A stretch of 16,417 nucleotides of DNA from an uncultured Chloroflexota bacterium (GCA_903928275.1 CAIYQJ010000289.1:1-16417); one strand, 5' to 3'; numbered from the stretch's first letter, positions 6,555 through 13,845 are shown. A program made the numbers and translations. The notes: a model not told the origin generated them from the sequence alone.

Positions 6555-7028
6555 TCAGTTCGTGGGCGCGGGCAGCCGCGCCGCGAGCGGCTTCGGCACG
6601 ACGATCGCCTTCGCCATCGCGGTCGATCCCTGGACCTCGCTCACGACCGAGACCTTGTCGCCCGCGGCCAGGCTGGAGAGGTCGCTCTTCGCCCCGTTCT
6701 TGCGGACGCGCGTGGCTGCATCGGTCGACACGGTCGCGGTCCCGCCCCCGGCCTCCGAGATGGTGATCGTGCCCGATCCCACCGACGCGATGGTGCCGCG
6801 GTCGAGCTGGTACGTGGCGACGGTCCCGTCCGCATTCCGCACGACGACCGTCGCGTGGACCATGCGCCGGAGGACCTTGTCGAAGGGCCCGCCGGCCGGC
6901 TTCGCAGACGCCGACGGAGCCGCTGCGGGCGCCTGGCCCGGGGCCGCGCTGACGGCACCTGCGCCCATGACGCCGAGAACGAGGAGCGCGGCGCCGACGA
7001 GAGCGACGCGCGCGGTGGACTTCCGCAT
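6555..7028 (-). CDS. Secreted DUF5666-like protein
   Basis: A 157-residue exported protein of unknown function. It has a signal peptide (MRKSTARVALVGAALLVLG, probable cleavage after AVSA near residue 28), a Pro/Ala-rich linker (about 29-47), and one small beta-rich domain (about 58-146) with the pattern GTIASVGSGTITI, TDAATRV, LAAGDKVSVV, AKAIVV. This is the rhythm of DUF5666 domains: a small beta barrel in which a residue-by-residue strand pattern ends in a Gly-Asp-x-Val turn. The start is firm: AAGGAG lies seven bases before ATG 7028, the best ribosome site on this side of the window, and upstream codons look non-coding. The upstream region holds an 11-bp-period CGTAAGG repeat that may bind a response regulator. 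It may sense or buffer something at the cell surface, but no ligand is visible. Confidence 0.8.
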   Translation of the reverse strand: MRKSTARVALVGAALLVLGVMGAGAVSAAPGQAPAAAPSASAKPAGGPFDKVLRRMVHATVVVRNADGTVATYQLDRGTIASVGSGTITISEAGGGTATVSTDAATRVRKNGAKSDLSSLAAGDKVSVVSEVQGSTAMAKAIVVPKPLAARLPAPTN

Positions 7029-7056
7029 GGGAGGTCTCCTTGCAGGGGGTGGATGG

Positions 7057-7071
7057 CCCGGTATCGCCGGG
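7057..7071 (-). promoter_or_regulatory. Small hairpin in the leader of the DUF5666-like gene
   Basis: CCCGG-TATCG-CCGGG forms a 5-bp stem with a 5-base loop about 29 bases upstream of the start codon, between the direct repeats and the Shine-Dalgarno site. A second GC-rich inverted repeat (GGCCGC/GCGGCC) lies just upstream near 7078-7095. They may affect message stability; chance is likely in DNA this GC-rich. Confidence 0.25.
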
Positions 7072-7140
7072 TTCCGCGGCCGCTCCGCGGCGGCCATGCC
7101 CGCACGATGGGAGGCACGCGTCAGGTCCTCGCCCGGCCGC

Positions 7141-7158
7141 CGTAAGGGGCGCGTAAGG
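7141..7158 (-). promoter_or_regulatory. Direct repeat with 11-bp period, OmpR/PhoB-type binding site candidate
   Basis: The heptamer CGTAAGG occurs at 7141-7147 and again at 7152-7158; on the strand of the downstream gene it reads CCTTACG-CGCC-CCTTACG. Two identical 7-mers one helical turn apart are the standard arrangement for OmpR/PhoB-family response-regulator dimers. The site is about 113 bases upstream of the DUF5666-like start, in the 183-base gap after the S51 peptidase gene, and suggests that gene has its own regulated promoter. Confidence 0.5.
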
Positions 7159-7160
7159 TC

Positions 7161-7174
7161 GCCGCACCTGCGGC
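7161..7174. promoter_or_regulatory. Near-palindrome beside the direct repeat
   Basis: GCCGCA-CC-TGCGGC is a 6-bp perfect inverted repeat with a 2-base centre, three bases from the CGTAAGG direct repeat. It could be an operator for a dimeric regulator or part of a 3' hairpin of the S51 gene; the position between two genes supports a regulatory role but not which one. Confidence 0.3.
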
Positions 7175-7211
7175 CGGAGCGCGGGATCACCGGATGGCCG
7201 GAGCCGAGCGG

Positions 7212-8003
7212 TCAGGCGTCCAGGACGAGGTCGTCGCCGTCCCGGGCGACGACCGGCTCGGTGGTCCCGGCCGGGAGCCACGTCGCTCTGCCCGCGCCGG
7301 CGACGCGCCAGGCCCGCGACGGCGCCGAACCGGCCGCCGACAGGACTCCGGTCCGTTCGTCGAGGGCGAGAAGCCCGGTCCCGTCCGGCAGGCCGTCGCC
7401 GAGCCACGCGCGTGCGCCGCCGAGATCGGTGCCCGCGAACCTCCCCGCGTGCGGGACGACGACCAGCCCCGGCACGAACCCGAGGCCGGCGGTGCCACCC
7501 GATCGCGTCCATGTCCAGCCGGCGAGCGCCATCGCGCCCGCGGAAGCTCCGGCCACCGTCGCGCCGCGTGCCCGCGCGGCGAGCATGGCCCCGGCCGCCA
7601 GCGTGCCCCGCAGGACACCAGCGACGAGGCCCGGGTCGCCGCCGGGGAGGTAGATGAGGTCGGCTCCGGCGATCGCCGCCGCCCACCGCGGGTCGCCGGC
7701 AGATCGGGCATCGAGGACCATCGCCCCGACCACGCGGGTGCTCACCCCCAGCTCGACGCCGATGCGCCCGAACGCGTCGCGGGCATGGGCGACGGCGAGC
7801 TCGGGCCGCTCGCCGGCTGCGGCCGTCGGCAGGATCACGATCCGCCTGTGGTCGGCCTCGCTCTTCTCGACGGAGCCGGGCACGCGCGAGGCGGTGCGCG
7901 TTCGGGCAGGCCCACCGGCTGCCTCGAGGAGGGCGCGGAGGAACGGCTCGTCGCCCGGGACCAGCTCCCCGCCCCCGTGGAGGCCGATGGGTCCCAGCGT
8001 CAT
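7212..8003 (-). CDS. Peptidase family S51 (cyanophycinase/dipeptidase E-like)
   Basis: A 263-residue protein with the S51 serine hydrolase fold. It shows an N-terminal LHGGGEL (8-14), the YLPGGDP loop (118-124) and the nucleophile elbow GASAGAMAL with Ser154; His185 in VPHAGR is a candidate second catalytic residue. Family members hydrolyse cyanophycin (multi-Arg-Asp) or Asp-X dipeptides; which applies here cannot be told. No cyanophycin synthetase is in the window and no signal peptide is visible, so it is probably cytoplasmic. ATG 8003 overlaps the stop of the upstream membrane gene as ATGA (8000-8003), so translation is probably coupled. In-frame sequence upstream of this ATG has the look of antisense to the MFS gene and is not part of the protein. 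Confidence 0.88.
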   Translation of the reverse strand: MTLGPIGLHGGGELVPGDEPFLRALLEAAGGPARTRTASRVPGSVEKSEADHRRIVILPTAAAGERPELAVAHARDAFGRIGVELGVSTRVVGAMVLDARSAGDPRWAAAIAGADLIYLPGGDPGLVAGVLRGTLAAGAMLAARARGATVAGASAGAMALAGWTWTRSGGTAGLGFVPGLVVVPHAGRFAGTDLGGARAWLGDGLPDGTGLLALDERTGVLSAAGSAPSRAWRVAGAGRATWLPAGTTEPVVARDGDDLVLDA

Positions 8004-8413
8004 GCGCCCGCGCCGGGGGACGATGGTGGCGCGGGAGGCGGGTCCTGGCCGGGCGGCCGCGGCGCGCCGACGGGCCCGGTCTCCCCGGGTCCGGGATCCG
8101 ACGTCGACGGCCGCGAGACCCCGTCGATGACGACAGGTCCACCCCGCCCGCCCCGGCCGGGCCCGAGCCGCGTGATCGTGCGCGACAGGATCTCCGGGGC
8201 GCCCACGAAGGGCGCGACGTAGAGGACGAGGAGGATCGGCAGGAGCACGCGGATCCCCGCCCGGAACAGCACGAGGACGATCGCGAGCGACATGAGGACG
8301 ACCAGGTAGGCGGCGAGTGGCACCGGACGCCAGCCGGCCATGAAGAGCCGGCGCGTGGGGAGGAGGGCGAGGGCGAACGCCAGGACGGCGACCGCGAGGA
8401 CGAGCCAGGACAC
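8000..8413 (-). CDS. Small membrane protein with Pro/Gly-rich tail
   Basis: I do not recognise a family. The 137-residue product has about three hydrophobic stretches (SWLVLAVAVLAFALALL at the N-terminus, AYLVVLMSLAIVLVLF, and VLLPILLVLYVAPFVG) followed by a hydrophilic, Pro/Gly/Ser-rich cytoplasmic or extracytoplasmic tail of about 55 residues. The GTG start at 8413 is chosen because the minus strand has TATCAT exactly six bases upstream, a leaderless promoter geometry, and because upstream codons run antisense into the MFS gene. Its stop overlaps the S51 peptidase start (ATGA), so the pair is probably one operon. It is divergent from the MFS gene. It may anchor or partner the peptidase, but no motif shows this. 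Confidence 0.72.
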   Translation of the reverse strand: MSWLVLAVAVLAFALALLPTRRLFMAGWRPVPLAAYLVVLMSLAIVLVLFRAGIRVLLPILLVLYVAPFVGAPEILSRTITRLGPGRGGRGGPVVIDGVSRPSTSDPGPGETGPVGAPRPPGQDPPPAPPSSPGAGA

Positions 8414-8419
8414 GCGCGG

Positions 8420-8425
8420 ATGATA
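8420..8425 (-). promoter_or_regulatory. Candidate leaderless -10 box of the membrane-S51 operon
   Basis: The minus strand reads TATCAT, six bases (CCGCGC), then GTG at 8413. The hexamer is identical to the well-supported -10 of the initiator tRNA (13744-13749). No -35 is evident. Confidence 0.45.
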
Positions 8426-8456
8426 CGCGGGCCCGGAGAGCCGCCCGGTCGGAATG

Positions 8457-8462
8457 TACGAT
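8457..8462 (+). promoter_or_regulatory. Candidate -10 box of the MFS-hydrolase-CruF operon
   Basis: TACGAT lies 21 bases before ATG 8484 in the 70-base divergent gap. If it is the -10 box the leader would be about 15 bases. It also argues for ATG 8484 over the in-frame ATG at 8454, which lies upstream of the box. No -35 is visible. Confidence 0.4.
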
Positions 8463-8483
8463 GGGGCCCCGAATCGGTGTCCC

Positions 8484-9827
8484 ATGACCCCCTCCCACGT
8501 CGGTCGCAGCCGGACGGAGGCGTTCCTCCACCGCTGGCGTCCCATCCTGCCGCTGCTCGTCGCCGAGGCCATCATCTGGCTCGGCTTCGGCGCCATCCTT
8601 CCGATCCTTCCGCTCTACCTGAGCGACAACGGCATCGACCCGGTCACGCTCGGCCTGGTGATGGCCGCATGGCCGGCCGCCCGGCTCGTGGCGGAGCCCA
8701 TCTTCGGGTGGCTCGCGGACCGGACGCCGCGCGTGCCGTTCATGGTCGTCGGTCTCCTCATCTCGACGCTGGTCTCGTTCCTGCCCCTCGTCCTCATCGG
8801 GCCCGCGTGGTTCTTCGCCGCGCGGTTCGTCTCGGGGATCGGCGCGGCCATGTACGACCCTGCCGCGCGCGGCTTCATCGTGGACGCCACCGACGACCAG
8901 AGCCACGGCGAGGCCTTCGGGATCTACGGTGCCGCGCAGATGGGCGGCTTCATCGTGGGCCCGGCGGTCGGCGGCCTGGGCGGGGCCGTCCTGGGGACCT
9001 GGTTCCCGTTCGTCTTCGGGACGATCGCCGGGACCATCGCCGCGATCTACCTCGCGCTCGCGGCCCGGGAGCCCGGTCGCCACCACCCGCGGCACGGCAT
9101 GGCCCTGCCGCCGGCCGACGGCTCGCCGGGGCTCGGCACCGCGCCGCCGCTCGTCGCCGATGGCCTTCCGACGCGGACGATCTGGCTCCCGCCGGCGAGC
9201 ATGTGGAACCGGATGCTCGTCTCCGCCGTGATCGTGAACTTCGGGGCGTTCTTCGCCTCCGGCACGTACGAGGTCGTCTGGAGCCTCTTCATGCAGCAGC
9301 TCGGCGCCAGTCTCACGCTCATCGGGATCAGCTTCGCGATCTTCGGCGTGCCCGTCATCTTCCTGGCACCGATCGTGGGGCGCTGGGTGGATCGGGTGGG
9401 CTCGCTTCGGTTCATCATCGCGGGCTCCGCGCTCATCATCGTCGCGGCGTTCCTCTATCCGCTCGTCGGCGACCCTTACCTCGTCATCGGCGTGAGCCTC
9501 ATCGACGCGACCGGGTTCGCGCTCCTGAGCCCGGCGGTCTACGCCGTCGTCAGCTGGGGCTCACCGTCCGGCCGGAGCTCCACGGCCCAGGGCCTCTTCG
9601 GGGCGGCCGGCACGCTCGGGTTCATCGTGAGCGCGCTCGTCGCCGGGCAGCTGTGGGCGCGGGGTGTCGCTTTGCCGTTCCAGGCGTTCGGTGCGACGAT
9701 GCTCGCCACGACGCTCGTCGCGCTCGCCGTCGGACGCGGTCGGCTCGACGGCGACGACCCGAGCCTCAAGCGCACCGTTCTCGTCGACCCATATCCTGCC
9801 CCGATCCCGACGAAGGAACCCACATGA
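8484..9827 (+). CDS. Major facilitator superfamily transporter
   Basis: A 447-residue polytopic membrane protein with about 12 hydrophobic segments in two halves separated by a hydrophilic loop (about residues 195-235). The MFS motif A between segments 2 and 3 is clear: GWLADRTPR (75-83). Segment 1 (LLVAEAIIWLGFGAILPILPLYLS) and the glycine-rich later segments resemble drug/efflux-type MFS proteins; the substrate is unknown. ATG 8484 starts the recognisable protein; an in-frame ATG at 8454 would add ten residues but lies before the candidate -10. The stop overlaps the start of the alpha/beta hydrolase gene as ATGA (9824-9827). As first gene of a coupled operon with a hydrolase and a carotenoid enzyme, it may export a lipid, a pigment precursor or an inhibitor; this is inference. 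Confidence 0.92.
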   Translation: MTPSHVGRSRTEAFLHRWRPILPLLVAEAIIWLGFGAILPILPLYLSDNGIDPVTLGLVMAAWPAARLVAEPIFGWLADRTPRVPFMVVGLLISTLVSFLPLVLIGPAWFFAARFVSGIGAAMYDPAARGFIVDATDDQSHGEAFGIYGAAQMGGFIVGPAVGGLGGAVLGTWFPFVFGTIAGTIAAIYLALAAREPGRHHPRHGMALPPADGSPGLGTAPPLVADGLPTRTIWLPPASMWNRMLVSAVIVNFGAFFASGTYEVVWSLFMQQLGASLTLIGISFAIFGVPVIFLAPIVGRWVDRVGSLRFIIAGSALIIVAAFLYPLVGDPYLVIGVSLIDATGFALLSPAVYAVVSWGSPSGRSSTAQGLFGAAGTLGFIVSALVAGQLWARGVALPFQAFGATMLATTLVALAVGRGRLDGDDPSLKRTVLVDPYPAPIPTKEPT

Positions 9828-10636
9828 CCGCACTCCCGACCACCAACCCGTGGCGCGACCGGATCGACACGGTCGCGCCGACCGTCCTCATCGTCGGTGG
9901 CTTCATGTCGTCGCCGCCGATCTACCGCGGCCTGCGGGACCTGCTCATCGAGCGGGGGGCGCCGGCCGTCCTGATCGCGCCGATCTGGACGCCGGACTGG
10001 ATGCTCGCGGCGGTGCGCGGCCAGGGACCCATCGCCTCGCGCGTGGGCAGGGCGCTCCTCGACACGTGCGCGGCGTCGGCGGCGTCGGAGGCCAGCGCGG
10101 GCGCCCCGGTCCTCGTCGTTGGCCACTCGGCAGGCGGGGTCATCGCGCGGATCCTCACGTCGCCGGACCCGTTCGAGGGACGCCGCATGAACGCCTCCGG
10201 CCGGATCGGCGCGATCGTCACGCTCGGGACGCCGCAGATGTCCGACGCCGAGGGGCGGTCGGCCGAGAGGATGGGCGCGACATCGCGCTGGGCGAACGAG
10301 CACGTCCCCGGCGCGTTCGCGGCCCCGCGCACGGGCTATCTCTGCGTGGGTTCGGACGCGATCGTCTCGAGCTCGTCCGGGGACCGGAAGGCGCGCCGGA
10401 TCGACCGGTTCTACCGCGGCGTCGTCTCCGCGCCGGAGGGGGCATCGATCCCTGGCGACGGGATCACGCCGCTCGCGGCGGCGCTCCTGCCCGGCGTCGA
10501 GTCGATCGTCCTCCACGACGCGGAGCACGCCAACGTCATCGCGAAGCACTGGTACGGCGACGCGGACCACGTGGACGCATGGTGGCCGCGCGCGGTGGAG
10601 GTCTGGCGGGAGGCGCTCAGCACACGGATGGCATGA
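9824..10636 (+). CDS. Alpha/beta hydrolase (lipase/esterase-like)
   Basis: A 270-residue cytoplasmic serine hydrolase. The first strand and oxyanion region read TVLIVGGFMSSP (20-31), the nucleophile elbow is VVGHSAGG with Ser102, and GDGITP (211-216, Asp212) followed by a HANV segment (His235) supply plausible acid and base residues; LGTPQMS (134-140) is typical of lipase/PGAP1-like members. Length and layout fit a compact lipase or esterase without a large lid. ATG 9824 has AAGGAA a few bases upstream and overlaps the MFS stop. Its own stop overlaps the CruF-like start (ATGA, 10633-10636). The operon suggests a substrate linked to carotenoids or their membrane lipids, such as an ester, but nothing in the sequence proves this. 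Confidence 0.9.
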   Translation: MTALPTTNPWRDRIDTVAPTVLIVGGFMSSPPIYRGLRDLLIERGAPAVLIAPIWTPDWMLAAVRGQGPIASRVGRALLDTCAASAASEASAGAPVLVVGHSAGGVIARILTSPDPFEGRRMNASGRIGAIVTLGTPQMSDAEGRSAERMGATSRWANEHVPGAFAAPRTGYLCVGSDAIVSSSSGDRKARRIDRFYRGVVSAPEGASIPGDGITPLAAALLPGVESIVLHDAEHANVIAKHWYGDADHVDAWWPRAVEVWREALSTRMA

Positions 10637-11598
10637 GCGCCTCGCCACACTCCCTGGCTGCCGCCATCCGCGGCTCGACCCGCACCGAGCTCGTCGTCAT
10701 CGGTGTCGTCCTCTTCTTCTACTGCCTGATCACGGCGGTCCTCGTCGCCAGCTGGGTCGGCCATGCTGCGGCGCTCCAGATGCAGGTCGCCGGCATGGGA
10801 CTCGGCCTCATGTACGCCGTGTCCATCTGGCACGCCACGAGGGTCATGGGCGGGCGACAGGCGGCGATCTTCTTCGTGCTCGCCGGTGCGGTCACGTTCT
10901 TCGCCGAGTACATGGGCAGCCACTACGATTGGTTCTTCGGTGCGTACGACTACACGGACGCGCTCGGACCTCGCCTCGGCGGCGTGCCCGTGCTCGTCAT
11001 CGTCGTATGGGGCGTCGTCCTCTACGCCGCGTACATGCTCGTCGACTGGCTCATGGACCTCGGGGGCGTGCGCCGCGGCACCACGTGGTACGGCAAGGTC
11101 GCGTGGAGCGCCCTCATCGGCCTCGCCACGGGCGTGCTCCTGTCCGCCTTCGACCTCATGGTCGACCCGTTCGCCGTCTCGCGCGTCTGGCAGGACGTGC
11201 TCGGCGGGACCTCGTGGTGGTGGTGGAGCGGCGGGGCCTACCTCCCGGGGCTCGCCGTCTGGCAGGGATCCGGTGGCATCCCGATCGAGAACTTCATGGG
11301 ATGGGTCGGCGTGCCGTTCTTCGTCGTCTTCGTGTTCACGCTGTTCGTCCCGCACCCGGACCGGGTCACGGGCAGGCTGATGAACGCCGTCCCCCTCCTC
11401 GTCTACGGCTACCTCTACGTCACGTTCGTGGGCGCGATCCTCGAGATGGCCTGGTACGACCCCGGGCTCGTCCAGGCCGCCCTCATCGGCACGTTCACGA
11501 TGGGCCCGGTCCTCGCGTTGGGCGTCATGAAGCTCGCGCGGGACTACTGGCCGCCGGCCGCCGCGACCCCCGACACGGACCCGGCCCTGCCGCGCTGA
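10633..11598 (+). CDS. cruF: CruF-like carotenoid biosynthesis protein
   Basis: A 321-residue integral membrane protein of the carotenoid-synthesis family that includes CruF (1',2'-hydratase of gamma-carotene or related carotenoids) and bisanhydrobacterioruberin hydratase. About seven to eight hydrophobic segments are visible. Family landmarks are AEYMGSHYDWFFGAYDYT (91-108), GGVPVLVIVVWGVVLY (116-131), DLMVDPFAV (174-182) and GGIPIENFMGW (214-224). CruF enzymes add water across the psi-end of a carotenoid, often ahead of glycosylation. No phytoene synthase, desaturase, cyclase or glycosyltransferase is in the window, so the rest of the pathway must lie elsewhere. A WWWW run at 195-198 lies in a Trp-rich stretch. 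The gene symbol is by family, not proven function. It is last in the MFS-hydrolase operon and converges on the MBL lipoprotein gene after 55 bases. Confidence 0.85.
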   Translation: MSASPHSLAAAIRGSTRTELVVIGVVLFFYCLITAVLVASWVGHAAALQMQVAGMGLGLMYAVSIWHATRVMGGRQAAIFFVLAGAVTFFAEYMGSHYDWFFGAYDYTDALGPRLGGVPVLVIVVWGVVLYAAYMLVDWLMDLGGVRRGTTWYGKVAWSALIGLATGVLLSAFDLMVDPFAVSRVWQDVLGGTSWWWWSGGAYLPGLAVWQGSGGIPIENFMGWVGVPFFVVFVFTLFVPHPDRVTGRLMNAVPLLVYGYLYVTFVGAILEMAWYDPGLVQAALIGTFTMGPVLALGVMKLARDYWPPAAATPDTDPALPR

Positions 11599-11653
11599 GA
11601 GCCGGGCCTCGCCGGAGCGCCCCTGGACGTCGGGAGCCGCGGTGCTGCCAGCT

Positions 11654-12604
11654 CTACCAGCTCGGGGTCGTGATCCCGAGGAGCTTCCGGTATGCGGGGC
11701 CCAACTCGCCCATGAACAGCACGGTCGTCGCCTTCGGCAGCCGGTCGCGCGAGACGGTCACCCACCGCCCCGCGGTCGTCGCCGGCCACGCGGCCATGGC
11801 CATCCTCGCCGCCGGGAGCCCGTCGAAGTGTGTCGGGATGAGGATGGCGGGGCCCACCTGGGTCATCTGCGCGATGGCCTTGCGGTTCTCGACGGTCTCG
11901 TAGCTGAACATGTTCTCGAGCTGCGAGGTCGCGACGTCGACCTTCCCGAGCGCCTTCATCTGCGCCGGCGTGAGTGCCTCCTGGCCGAGGTCGCCGAACA
12001 CCGCGACGCGGATCGCGCCGATGTCGACGATGAAGATGTAGTCGGTGCCGTCCTTCGGCAGGAGCGGGTCGCCCTCGTTGTGCCCGGCCGCGATCGACAG
12101 GATCTTCACGTCGCCCGCGGTGAGCGCCCCCTCTTGGACGTTGATCGCCTTCCCGGGAAACGCGTCGATGAAGCTCTGGACGTAGTGATCCTGGTGCCAG
12201 TGCGTCGTCAGGAGGACGTCGGCGGCAGTCGGCGGGCTCGTCAGCTCGTCCGGCATCTCGACGTCGACGAAGACCCGCTGGCCCTTCGGCGACCACAGCT
12301 CGAACTGGGACGGCTCCTCCTGCACGATCGTGACGCCCGTCGCCGGGACGACCGACGCAGGCTCGGGGGTGGCCGTCGGCCGTGGCGTCCGGGTGACCGG
12401 CGGCACGGACGGAGACGGCGCGACGACGGCGACGGTCGGCGGGGCGACAGGAGAGGACACGACGGCAGTGCCCGCCACGCCGGCGGGAGACGGCAGGGCG
12501 GTCACGAGCCCCGTGGTCGCCGGCATCGCGGTCCCGGTGCCTCCGCCGACGCACGCGATCACCAGCATCCCGACCACGGCGAGGAACACGAGGAAGCGGA
12601 CCAT
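11654..12604 (-). CDS. Metallo-beta-lactamase-fold lipoprotein
   Basis: A 316-residue exported lipoprotein. The N-terminus is MVRFLVFLAVVGMLVIAC, a lipobox with Cys18, so it is anchored on the outer face of the membrane. A long Pro/Thr/Val-rich linker (about 24-90) follows, then an MBL-fold domain with THWHQDH (His135, His137, Asp139, His140), GHNEGD (His175), FGDLG (Asp205) and PTHFDG (His259), the pattern of UlaG-like and related metal-dependent hydrolases rather than class B beta-lactamases. The substrate is unknown. ATG 12604 is chosen over upstream in-frame codons, which lie antisense in the TspO-like gene. The gene follows the TspO-like gene after 113 bases on the same strand, so co-transcription is possible, and it ends in TAG convergent with the CruF-like gene. 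Confidence 0.87.
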   Translation of the reverse strand: MVRFLVFLAVVGMLVIACVGGGTGTAMPATTGLVTALPSPAGVAGTAVVSSPVAPPTVAVVAPSPSVPPVTRTPRPTATPEPASVVPATGVTIVQEEPSQFELWSPKGQRVFVDVEMPDELTSPPTAADVLLTTHWHQDHYVQSFIDAFPGKAINVQEGALTAGDVKILSIAAGHNEGDPLLPKDGTDYIFIVDIGAIRVAVFGDLGQEALTPAQMKALGKVDVATSQLENMFSYETVENRKAIAQMTQVGPAILIPTHFDGLPAARMAMAAWPATTAGRWVTVSRDRLPKATTVLFMGELGPAYRKLLGITTPSW

Positions 12605-12717
12605 CGGGCACCCCCAGTGGGACGCTCCAGTCCGTCGGTGGATCACTGCCGACGACGCGAGTCTGACGGGAGCGCGAGGGCCGGCCCAGTGCCCCTCGTC
12701 CCACCGGTCCGGGCCCC

Positions 12718-13536
12718 TCAGCCGGCGGTCACGGCCGCGCCCGCCGCCCGCCGCCCGCGCCCCGGCAGCCGGCCCGCGAGCACCACGACGACGACCACCG
12801 CCACGACGAGGGCGGCGACCCCGGCGACGACCTGCACGAGCGACGACCCCGAGTCCTTCACGACGATCCCGACGTACGCCCACACGATGACGAGGCCATA
12901 CGCGGGATCGCGGAACCGCGCGATCATCGCGATCGCGATCGCGAGGCCCACGAGCAGCACGGCGGAGGCGATGGCGGCCGGATCGATGCCGCCGCCCGCG
13001 AACCCGGCCCACGCCAGGACCGTCGCCGCGTTCGCGATCGTGGCGACCGTGATCCAGCCGAAGTAGACGGAGAACGGGACCGCGACGGCCCAGCGCTCGG
13101 CGCCCGTGCGGGCGATCCTGTCACCGCGGATCCGGATCTCGATGATCGCGAGCGTCACGAGCAGCCCGACCATCACCGGGAGGGTGGGCGCGAACTGCTC
13201 GTTCTGCCACAGGAGGATCCATGCGATGTTCAGGAGGCCCGTCAGCGCGGGCAGCCAGCCGAGTCGTCGGAGGAGGGGGTCGGTCCGCAGGCTCGGGAGC
13301 GCCTGGTAGACGGTGAACACGCCGAGGAGAACGTAGATGAGGCCCCAGATCGAGAACACGTAGCCCGCCGGGACGACGAGGACCGCGAACCGGTCCGAGA
13401 TCTCCGCCGTCGTGTGCCCGCCGATCGGGATGATGTTCGCGAGGCTGTTCACGGCAACGGTCACGACGAAGACGGCGACGGTGACCACCGGGCGGAGGTG
13501 GTCGCTCGCGTCCTCGGGACCGGTCCTGGCTTCCAT
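12718..13536 (-). CDS. TspO/MBR-related membrane protein
   Basis: A 272-residue polytopic membrane protein with about seven hydrophobic segments. It resembles the longer bacterial proteins annotated as tryptophan-rich sensory protein: PAGYVFSIWGLIYVLL (56-71) and PFSVYFGWITVATIAN (154-169) align with the TspO segments around the conserved proline and the tetrapyrrole/sterol-binding loop, and NIAWILLWQN (103-112) fits too. It is longer than classical TspO (about 150-190 residues) and has a repeated Val-rich last segment plus a basic tail. TspO proteins bind porphyrins or sterols; binding here is not shown. ATG 13536 is preferred: AGAAGGTG lies about nine bases upstream. A GTG at 13548 would add four residues. 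It is divergent from the initiator tRNA. Confidence 0.8.
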   Translation of the reverse strand: MEARTGPEDASDHLRPVVTVAVFVVTVAVNSLANIIPIGGHTTAEISDRFAVLVVPAGYVFSIWGLIYVLLGVFTVYQALPSLRTDPLLRRLGWLPALTGLLNIAWILLWQNEQFAPTLPVMVGLLVTLAIIEIRIRGDRIARTGAERWAVAVPFSVYFGWITVATIANAATVLAWAGFAGGGIDPAAIASAVLLVGLAIAIAMIARFRDPAYGLVIVWAYVGIVVKDSGSSLVQVVAGVAALVVAVVVVVVLAGRLPGRGRRAAGAAVTAG

Positions 13537-13719
13537 GACGTGCGACACCTTCTGTGCTCAGGGTCTCGATGTCAAGAGAGATGGGGCTCGGCCGGGCACC
13601 CGGGTCCCCTCGTCACCCCCGCCTGCCGGTCGTGCCGGCCCCGTTCGTCCCAACCGGTCCAGCATGCTCCACGCCGGTCCCGGGCGGACCCCTGTCCCTG
13701 CCGCCGGCGACCCCCACGT

Positions 13720-13749
13720 TTGACTGTCCCACGCGTCCGGGCATATCAT
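13720..13749 (+). promoter_or_regulatory. Promoter of the initiator tRNA
   Basis: A -35 box TTGACT (13720-13725) and a -10 box TATCAT (13744-13749) are separated by 18 bases, and the tRNA begins five bases after the -10. This is the clearest sigma-70-type promoter in the window; only one base of the -35 departs from TTGACA, and the region around it is very GC-rich. Confidence 0.75.
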
Positions 13750-13754
13750 CCCTT

Positions 13755-13829
13755 CGCGGGGTGGAGCAGCGGCAGCTCGTCGGGCTCATAACCCGAAGGT
13801 CAAGGGTTCGAATCCCTTCCCCGCAACCA
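13755..13829 (+). tRNA. Initiator tRNA-fMet (anticodon CAT)
   Basis: A 75-base cloverleaf with encoded CCA: acceptor CGCGGGG/CCCCGCA, D-arm GAGC-AGCGGCA-GCTC, anticodon stem TCGGG/CCCGA with loop CTCATAA (anticodon CAT), variable loop AGGTC, and T-arm AAGGG-TTCGAAT-CCCTT. Two features mark it as initiator rather than elongator: the unpaired C1-A72 end of the acceptor stem, which the formyltransferase recognises, and three consecutive G-C pairs in the anticodon stem. The discriminator is A. Confidence 0.97.
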
Positions 13830-13845
13830 ACTCCAGACTCCACCG

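Noticed and set aside
5863..8142. A 759-codon minus-strand frame across three genes
   Set aside because: It covers the SpoIID, DUF5666-like and S51 genes in another frame, with Arg/Pro-rich sequence and no domain.
8461..8487. An 8-codon open frame whose TGA overlaps the MFS start as ATGA
   Set aside because: Its ATG lies inside the candidate -10 box, so it would not be transcribed from that promoter; one such short frame is expected by chance.
8004..9095. Extension of the S51 peptidase frame far upstream
   Set aside because: The extra 364 codons are antisense to the MFS gene and overlap the small membrane gene; the family N-terminus LHGGGEL begins just after ATG 8003.
11599..11653. Possible bidirectional terminator between the CruF-like and MBL genes
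   Set aside because: I found no convincing inverted repeat or T run in these 55 bases despite the convergent arrangement.
13570..13575. A perfect TTGACA on the minus strand upstream of the TspO-like gene
   Set aside because: No -10-like hexamer occurs at 16-19 bases; the expected place holds the ribosome-binding sequence GAAGGT. I do not call a promoter here.
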